64,000 bases of DNA, taken from contig NC_089584.1 in assembly GCF_019320115.1 (NCBI RefSeq), positions 75,640,791-75,704,790 on the forward strand, read 5' to 3'. This DNA is from Miscanthus floridulus. Lineage: Eukaryota > Streptophyta > Magnoliopsida > Poales > Poaceae. Below the pieces are notes generated by a model. The model ran no database searches. It was not told the origin of the DNA and saw nothing but the letters and a program-made list of their open reading frames with translations. Both the position numbers and the translations under genes were made by a program. Numbering within the stretch: position 1 is the stretch's first letter; every line of letters begins with the position of its first letter. This document shows positions 56,586 to 64,000 of the stretch, one piece after another.

Positions 56586-58378
56586 TGTTGGTGTTTCGTA
56601 CAAGCACCGGCAAGTAAATTTATAGTGTGCACGTTAGGCTCGAATGGTGCGCTAAAGGACACAAGATTTATACTAGTTCGGGCTGAATGTCCCTATGTCT
56701 AGTTTGTTGCTGCTCATGTTATTAGCACCAAAAATGGTTCATAGTAGGGGTACAAATGATTGAGAGAGGGACTGGTCCCAAGTCTCTAATGGAAGGGTCG
56801 AAAGGAGGCCAAGAGCTTGGTAGCATCTTGACTGTGTGTGTTATGTGTTGTGCCGTCAAAAGTCAGTCCCCCTGTTGGAGGAAGCGCATCCCCTTTTATA
56901 GATGAAGGGGATGGTCTTTACAAGTGTGAGGGCTAGGATGCGTACTCTACCTAGCCTTGTGGCTCACGTCTACCTAGCCTGGTTTCCCATTCAGATGGGT
57001 GCGTAAGGATAATAAGCGCCTATAATACTGTCGATGCCTCTATAGAATGTCAGGATGGTTATAGAGCACTACCCCTTGCATGGTATGGACTATAGTACAG
57101 TGGCTATGACTTATGAGCCTTGCCCAGTCTTGCTCCACACGCCTTCTGGTTCTTATGAATCTTTGTCGGAGGGACGTGGGGTCGGGGTTCGAAGTAGCGC
57201 TGTGGACAAGGTCTTCTGATCGAAGAGGACGTCCGGAGGCTGAAGCGTGTGCTCTGATCCGATGAACCCAAGGGGGTGGGAAGCGAGCGCCACTCCCTTG
57301 GGACCATAACATGGTGACAGCATATTCGTCATTTGTGGAGATCACAAATCCTTTTCTGGAGCATAGTGGTTGTCATATATTTTCATCGGGTTCCGTGTCC
57401 TAAAGCTGAAGGTGGCGCCTACAACTCTACAGGGTGAAGAGCACGCACCTGCAATACTTTTTAGGCTTTGCTACGCCTAGAAGGGTCTAAAGCACCTATC
57501 CCGTCATTCCCTGGCAGTACCTTTCCTGTTGGGGCGCAGGGTATGGTCCTTGAAGCCATGGTTGACCCATCATCATGAGGGAACAGGGAGAAGTTGTTAG
57601 GTAAGACAAAACTAGTCTTTAGACATCGAGCGGGGCAAGGTTCGTCCTTGGTCATTGGGTGAGGCAGAGACCAGTCCTTATCCCTTGGGCGAGACCAAGC
57701 CCACCCCTCAGGGGTTGGCCGAGGCGGAGTCTATCCCGCAGCCCTCGGGTGAGGCGAAGCTAGCCCAAAGGCGTCGAGCAATGAGGAGACTAGCCCTCAG
57801 CCCTCAGGCAAGGTGGAGCTGGTCCAAAGGCGTTGGGCAAGGCAGAGACTAGCCCTTAGCCTTTGGGTGAGGCAGGGCTATCCCAAAGGCATCGGGCGAG
57901 GCAGAGACTAGCCCCTAGCCCTTGGGAGAGGCGGAGCTATCCCAAAGGCATCGAGCAAGGCTGAGACTAGCCCTTAGCCCTCGGGTGAGGCAGAGCTATC
58001 CCAAAGGCATCGGGTGAGGCTGAGACTAGCCCTTAGCCCTTGGGCGAGGCAAAGCTATCCCAAAGGCATCAGGCGAGGCTAAGACTAGCCCTTAGCCCTT
58101 GGGTGAGGCGGAGCTATCCCAAAGGTGTCGGGCAAGGCTAAGACTAGCCCTTAGCCCTCAGGCGAGGCGAGGCTGGCCCAAAGGCATCGGGCGAGGCGGA
58201 GACTAGCCCTTAGCCCTCGAATGAGGTGGGGCTGGCTCAAAGGCGTCGGGCGAGGCGGAACCAAACTCCCATCATTTGAGCAAGGAACATAGCGGCACCC
58301 TTGTCCGTCTAGAAGTTTTCAACATTCGATGGTTATTGGTTCCACCTTCTAGGGTACCCCAGTATTAGGTCCCCAACA
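56586..58378 (-). repeat. Tat B 5' LTR
   Basis: 1793 bp, TGTTGGTGTTTCG... to ...GGTCCCCAACA (plus strand), homologous to 26662-28538. It would provide the promoter for gag-pol (leftward). A CTATAAAAGGGG on the minus strand (about 56890-56902) is a good TATA candidate, with a counterpart near 26970-26982. Confidence 0.88.
57630..58265 (-). repeat. 59-bp tandem repeat in Tat B 5' LTR
   Basis: About 10-11 units of the same 59-bp GAGACTAGCCCTTAGCCC... pattern seen in the other LTR, with fewer units than there. The copy-number difference explains most of the LTR length difference. Confidence 0.88.
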
Positions 58379-59164
58379 TGGCTATACATATAGATCAATC
58401 AACTCTGCAGAGCTTGTACACTTGGAACCATAAGATCACCATCATCGGTGGTGCCTCACCTTGGCTTATACCGGGCTACCTTCCAACTGGTGCGATCCAC
58501 CCTACCCTCAGCCCTGGGCCACTCTAGAGTCCACCAGCACACGGAGACTGTGAGACATAGTACTAGGCCCCTAGAGGTCACTACGCTATCTTAGGAGAGT
58601 GTGGGTCCCATGCCCATACCTCCCTACACTATCTGCTAACAACCTAGTAGTAGTGGCACCATCCTAGCTAGTCAACATCCATCCCTCACCCGTTTAGGAA
58701 CGAATGGTGTGCACATAGGGTCCTATGATCAGGTTCTCTCAACATACCAGTCATTAGGGGGGACTAGATAGGACATCTTCTCAAAGGGGATACCCAACAC
58801 CCCATGCCTCGATGGCACCTCCATCTGAAGAGTCACATCCTTAGAATATACTCCTCACACATGTACCCGCCATAGGATCATCTTGTAGGAATTGCCCAGG
58901 TCACATCCCCTGGCAAGACTCATCCAAACACTCATCATAGAATCTTGTCCGGTCGACTCAACCCTCACCACACACCCAAGACACACGCCGAGATCTCCCC
59001 AAGTTATCACCAGTTTTAGCGGCACCATGTGCCTTAGCCACTCACAAATAATCATCCACCAAGCATCACATCATAGATACAATGCATAATAGAAGTAAGC
59101 AATAAGTAGTAAGCGAGCATCTAGCCTATCAGTGGGTGTGTAGGGGTAAAGGTTGTGTCAAGGT
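58379..59164 (-). repeat. Right LTR of element C, second part
   Basis: Starts with the Tat B target duplication TGGCT (58379-58383) and continues the LTR interrupted at 26661. The last 212 bp equal window positions 1-212. No coding content; CCACC-rich text with runs like the Tekay A LTR around 4640-5000. It ends where the second hAT copy begins. Confidence 0.6.
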
Positions 59165-60549
59165 CATAGTTTTTAAGGCATCGCCTAGGTGATAACTAGT
59201 CGTCCGAGCGGATTTTCAAACCTGGCATCACTATCACCGCATCATCCTAGCGTATGGCATCGCCTCGCGGTTGAAGTCATCCTTCTCGCTAAGGTGGATG
59301 CCGCAGCATGAAAAGGCACGGGAAAAGAGTGGCGTCGCATGCTCGAGGGGGCAGGAAAAGAGCGGCATGATGCCCTCGCGTGGGAAAAGCAGCGGCGCCG
59401 CGCCTACACTGCCCACCAAAGGCTCCCAATCCCCATTACCTCAGAGAGAGTGAGAGAGGGAGGGGAAAGGAAGGAGAAAGCAAGAGAGGAGAGAGTAGTT
59501 GTGCACCTCAAATCTGGCAGCGGCGGCGGTGTAGGTGACTGCCCCATGTGAGTCTATCCCAGCCATGTGAGGCCGCTTGTCCGCTTGACTCTACTCTGTG
59601 TAGTGACTGCTCCATTTAACCATGAGACTCCGACAGTATGCTCCGTTCGTGACTCTATCCCCATCCATGACCAAATCTCACTCCATCCACCATGAGCCAT
59701 GACTGACTCCAGCATCATCCATTTTCACAAACGATTCCAGCCCCATGACTCTGCTCTATTCCACACGACTAGCAAGTATATCCTCCCCTCCTCTTTCCTC
59801 TGCTGCTCATTGTGGCTCTGCTCTTCCTCCCCATTCTTCCTCTGCTCTTCCTCCCCCTCATTCTCATGCTCTGCTCCTTCTTGTACCCCTTTGATGTACT
59901 TTGCTCTCTCTATTGTGCTCCTTTCTCCTATTTAGTCTATGTAGGAGGAACATGAGTAGGCCTAGAAGATGTATGGCTACACACTTATGTCAGATGGCTG
60001 GACTAATAAGAGAGGTCGCCATTTGATCAACTTCCTTGTGAATAGCCCTATGGGGACTTATTTCTTGGAGTCTGTTGATGCATCAAGTGAGGTACATGAT
60101 GCATTTATGCTTGTTGATTTACTAGAGGAAATACAAGGTGGTTCAAGTTATCACTGATAATGGAGCTAATTACAAGGCAGTTGGTAGAATTCTAATGGAA
60201 AGGATTCCTATGGTGTATTGGAGCCCATGTGTTGCACACTACTTGGATCTTATGCTGGAAGAGATAGGGAATTTGAAGGAATTTAAGAAGCCCATTACAA
60301 GAGCCAAACGTGTCACAACTTTCATGTATAGGCATAGGAGAATTCTTAGTTTGATGAGAGAAAAGACAGGGGTTGATCTTGTGAGACCTATAGACACTCG
60401 ATTTGCCACCTCTTTCCTCACTTTAAAAAGTTTGCACAAGCATAGAGATGCTTTGAAGGCTTTATTTGTTAGTGAAGAAGGGTTGTGGTACAAATTGGCA
60501 AAAACTGTAGCCGATCAAGAAGTGCACAACACTGTGCTCTCTGTGGAAC
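59165..60549 (+). mobile_element. hAT fragment, copy 2, with internal deletion
   Basis: Collinear with 213-2850 but missing about 1.26 kb: copy 1 positions ~989-2247 (second part of the leader, BED finger and linker). The 59,94x junction TCTATGTAG|GAGGAAC lies at a TCTATG direct repeat present at both ends of the missing segment in copy 1 (980-985 and 2239-2244). It ends at the same Tat gag junction. Confidence 0.75.
59951..60549 (+). pseudogene. hAT transposase DUF659 fragment, copy 2
   Basis: Reads MYGYTLMSDGWTNKRGRHLINFLVNS, GTYFLESVDASSEVHDAFMLVDLLEEIQ, frameshift near 60137, then VVQVITDNGANYKAVGRILMERIP and WSPCVAHYLDLMLEEIG to HNTVLSVE. It retains Trp codons (SDGWTN) where copy 1 has a stop, but one conserved Cys-His (AHC) is Tyr. 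The start codon region and BED finger are deleted. Fused in frame to antisense Tat gag (see 60138-61292). Confidence 0.82.
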
Positions 60550-61837
60550 TCCTTAGCCAAGCCGAGGCAGTCCTTCATCTTGTGCTTGGCATTCTTGTGG
60601 AGAGGGCATGGGCCTTCGAGGATCTTCTTCTACTACTCATTGTAGTTGCACTTGGCACAAGGTTCTTTGATGATGGTGATGATGTGGTCTGGTCAGCGAT
60701 GGCGATATTGACCAGATTTGGACCCTTCTGGCCGATCATGGCCACTGTCTCGATGGTAACTGTGATCATCATAGCAGCAGTTGGTGTGGCACCAATCATT
60801 AGGGAGATTGTCATTGTGGCGAGTTGGGCGATGAGTGCCCAGATCCTCATTGAAGCGCACTTCGGTTTCTTTGGTGTTGGCATACTAATTGGCGGTCATA
60901 ATCATCTCGCCAATCTCCGTGGGTGGCTTGTGGTTGAACTTGGAGTGGAGATCATTTTGATGGAGCCCTCGAACAAAGGCGGTGATAACCTCAACTTCTG
61001 TGCTGTTGGGAATAGAATTCCTCATCTCAGAAAAGTATCTAATGTAGCTACGGAGGAGCTCGGACAGTTTCTAGTAGATGCAGTTCATGTCATGCTTGGT
61101 GCCCGGCCGAGTACATGTAGCCATATAGTTGTTGGTGAAGACCTTTTCCAGCTCTTCCTAGGATCCGTTGGAGTTCGAGGCAAGGCTTGTGAACTATTTC
61201 ACCATGGTTGGTGTGAGCATGACGGGAAGATAATTTGCCATGACACTGGTATCTCCTCTGGTGGCACGCACAACAATGGTGTAAGCCTGTAGCCACTATG
61301 TGTGGTTCATCCATCCCTCATAGGGCTCGACCCTAGTGATTTTGAAACCACTAGGCCACTAGAGAGTTTAGAGTGCCCTCATAAATGCTGGGGGCCCTTA
61401 AAGATTGTCGGCACCGTGATCTGCAGTGTTGTCGGCATTGAGCGGCTCGAGAGCTGAGTCTAGATTACCGAACTCTTGCTCGTACCCTTGACAGAGGTGT
61501 ACTTCTTCATGATGACTGAAACGGCGCTCATCGATACATCATCACGTGTCTCAGAGATTGTTGAGGTGCGCTCGGACATCCTGGTTGACCTCCTGGTCAT
61601 GTAGGCATGGGTGTTCAATGTAGTTGCCCCTAACTCCCCCTGGAGGAGGTGTCTATTGTCGTGGTGCTAGTTGGTGAAACGACTTGGGTGGTGATCAAAT
61701 CTTGGCATGGCTGCTCGGTGAATTGAGCTTGTGGAGTATGAAGGCCTCTCATCCTGGTGGATCTCGTTGACTTGGCAGTGCACCGCTTTAAGCATGGCAG
61801 CGACCTTGGCGACCTCTGGTGTCTGCGAGAGCCAGGC
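60549..61837 (-). pseudogene. Tat A gag fragment, copy 2
   Basis: Homologous to 2850-4142 and in the same context. The minus strand shows PEVAKVAAMLKAVHCQVNEIHQ (about 61830-61750), then the AFVRGL/KFNHKPP-type text and KHKMKDCLGLAK near 60560. Broken by frameshifts and stops. Ends at the Tekay LTR at 61838, at the same gag position as in copy 1. Confidence 0.75.
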
Positions 61838-64000
61838 TGTCGCACCTAATTTTGCATAGCAAAACCAAGTACTCATATATGTGCGCCCAGGATGTCCAAA
61901 CACACACATATATCACAAATTGCAATAGTATCAAAGTAAAGTACTTATTACATCACATATCTCATCATAAAGTTAATACAAAGTTTGCTCAATGGCAATA
62001 TTATTACAATCATAGCGGAATAACTAGCCCAAACTGCCACAGGGACTCCAATTGGTGAACGTCTCCCTAGTAGTTCTGGACATCCTCCGGGAACTCTTCA
62101 CATCCATTATTTGTTACCCATTCGAGATTTTCATTGGATGTAAAGCAAGTGTAAGCTCACCATGCTTAGCAAGTATATCAAAGGGTTCTATGAGGCTCAA
62201 AAGGCTTGACACTGTGTTACTGTGGTTTGCAATTTTAGTTGGTCAAATTTTTGTATCTTGAATCACTACTTTAATGAACAGTCCTAATTCCCAAGTGATA
62301 TTAAAGTATAGTCAAATTTATCTCAATTCTCAACCATCCACCACCCATAGTAACCACTAATCTTGAAGGGTCCAGACCGCTCATATCTGTGAGCATGGCT
62401 ATTATAACAGGTTAAATATTTCTATAGAAATTGTACATCTTTACCCACCGAGCCATGATTCCCAATGCCGGGGTTCACGAGGCCCACTACACCTCTTCCG
62501 AGGAAGTGTGGTAGGGTTTCACTATGAAACCCTTAGCTAGTCGCACTAACAAGTCGTAGCTATTAAGGAGTGGCACACGTGGGCATCGCAGCATGGTGCA
62601 CACATCCTAGCAAAAAAAGGAAAGATACCCTCTTACCATTACTGGAAGCTACAAATGAGCTAGTACAATCTAGTTAACAGGTTAAAGTCAAAGCCATATG
62701 ACTCTCGGGGTTGTATGGAACCTCCTGGGTTGCCACTTCAGGATTAAGTCCTTATGGAGAGGCACTAGAGTACTCAACCCCATACTCTAGCCCCCTATCT
62801 GTTACTACAAAGCTTCATTTTATCACATTGCATATAGCCTTTAGTCATGTTTAACAATTATTTTATGTTAAGTGCTGCAGCATCTATCCAAAATGCCTAC
62901 CCAAAAACCCCAGGTATCAAGGATATGTGGTACAAGAAATCATCTAGGTGAAGTCCTTAAAGGTATTTCAAATTAAACACATGCATGAATATGAATGGTA
63001 ATAGTTCATAGGTAACAAGGGGCCTTTGGTACACTTGCCTTCCTCAAAGTTGTCCTGGAAGTACTGCTGATCCTACTATGGGTCTTCTGTCACCTCAAAT
63101 GGCTCACCCTCTAATCGTGTTCCAATCACCAATCAAGCATCATTCCAATTATTACATGCATACAAGATAGACTTCTATTAGAATAGTACACCAAACAGTA
63201 AAACATAAGTTGAAAAGCTCATAAATCTATTCTATGTATTGCTACGAACACGTGAGCGAAAGAATCACTCAAATCGGACATAAAACGCGAAAGCTATGCA
63301 TGAAATAAGGTGTAATGGCATTCCTATAAATAAACTAAACCTATTTTTGAATTAAAACAATTAAAAATATGCATATACACGGTTATAGGACTGCAGGTAC
63401 TAATTCTAGAAAATATAGGGGCCTAACCGAATAAAAACAGGACTGGTATGCTATTACTTTGAATTAAAATGGACTACGAGTTGAATCTATGAAAAGAGAA
63501 GGGTCTTTCTGCAAATCTATAAGTGGCTTGACTATGGGTTGACCGCGGCGCTAACTGGATGACACGTGGTGTTCTGGGGTTGGATCGGTGCACCATGTGG
63601 CTCAGTGGACCGACTGACGCGGCTCTGTGGCTAGGGTCTATGGGTCCATGGTGGACCGGTTATGATCCAACTGGTATGATTGGATCTAGGCCATCCAGTG
63701 CCGATCCGATGGCATAGGAGGCACGATGAGTCCTACACCGCTGCACAGGGACACCGATGAGCATGCCATGGCCGCTAGCAAGTCTACCACGGTGGTGAAC
63801 CTCTGGTACGGTGGTTTCGGCCATTCCCGAGATAACCAAGCGCACCTAAATGATCTACGAGATCCCGCAAACACAATGGATACGCTACCGATGCGAGGAA
63901 CACGACAGAGTGCTGAGCCCACAGTGGCACCATGGCCAGCGGGTCTGGAGGTCATCGGTACGGCATTCTAGGGCATGAAATTGTGAATGGAAGGCACAGG
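61838..64000 (-). repeat. Tekay A-family LTR, duplicated copy, runs off the window
   Basis: Starts TGTCGCACC and matches 4143-6305 throughout. It sits at the identical site in Tat gag (CAGGC on its left). Whether it is a solo LTR or the start of a second full Tekay A cannot be told, as the window ends. Confidence 0.9.

Larger units (their letters stand above)
26662..58378 (-). mobile_element. Tat B: Ty3/gypsy Tat-lineage element, with Tekay B nested inside
   Basis: LTRs 26662-28538 and 56586-58378, Tat-type PBS 56565-56585, gag, protease, RT, RNase H, a second (archaeal-type) RNase H, and integrase on the minus strand, plus a spliced gene in the opposite direction near the 3' LTR. Removing Tekay B (39510-53915 and one 5-bp duplication) leaves about 17.3 kb. 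The dual RNase H and antisense gene are hallmarks of the plant Tat lineage. Many stops and frameshifts show the copy is inactive. It interrupts the right LTR of element C. Confidence 0.87.

Overview
This is a gene-free stretch of a large plant genome, almost certainly a grass. The evidence is Tekay/Del-type chromovirus LTR elements with 3-4 kb LTRs, Tat-lineage Ty3/gypsy elements with a 59-bp LTR minisatellite and an antisense 'gypsy-type transposon' gene, a SIRE-like solo LTR, and a hAT (BED/DUF659) transposase relic. I see no host gene, tRNA, rRNA or CRISPR. Coding frames are riddled with TAG/TAA stops that look like C-to-T decay of CAG/CAA codons, as expected of heavily methylated transposon DNA. 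Panicoid (sugarcane/Miscanthus/sorghum/maize type) is an inference.

Layout. 1-22849: the left LTR of a large minus-strand Tekay-related element (element C), loaded with nested insertions: a hAT fragment (213-~2850) fused to an antisense Tat gag (Tat A; ~2850-4142 and 16961-17940, LTR 17941-18410), which is split by a full-length minus-strand Tekay element (Tekay A, 4143-16960); then a chromovirus LTR remnant (18411-21155) holding a SIRE-like solo LTR (19092-20992); then the outer end of LTR C (21156-22849). 22850-25912: the 3-kb non-coding, TTTTGAAA-rich interior of element C, with PPT and PBS. 25913-26661 and 58379-59164: the right LTR of element C, split by a 31.7-kb minus-strand Tat element (Tat B, 26662-58378; flanks CGGCT/TGGCT). 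Tat B is itself split between protease and RT by a 14.4-kb plus-strand Tekay element (Tekay B, 39510-53915; perfect GGTGC target duplication). 59165-64000 repeats the hAT / Tat gag / Tekay LTR arrangement of 213-6300, so the block is duplicated at a 58.95-kb offset, probably by unequal exchange between the two LTRs of element C.

Most exciting observation. Both Tekay elements carry an extra ORF between the primer-binding site and gag (called ORF0 here). Its N terminus reproduces the histone H3 tail in register from the initiator Met. Tekay B ORF0 matches H3 residues 1-21 at 16 of 21 positions, with K4 and the A-R-K-S/T context of K9 intact. Tekay A ORF0 begins exactly M-A-R-T-K-Q-T and may also retain a relic of the H3 C-terminal loop. 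Both continue into acidic and coiled-coil regions. The same elements encode a chromodomain at the integrase C terminus, so a potential methyl-H3 reader and an H3-tail look-alike occur in one transposon. All four ORF0 and gag start codons sit directly after an AG that resembles a splice acceptor.

A second unusual gene lies in Tat B. On the strand opposite gag-pol (29350-32734) is a gene with its own TATA box and three short GT-AG introns. No gene here looks functional as it stands; all autonomous frames are broken.
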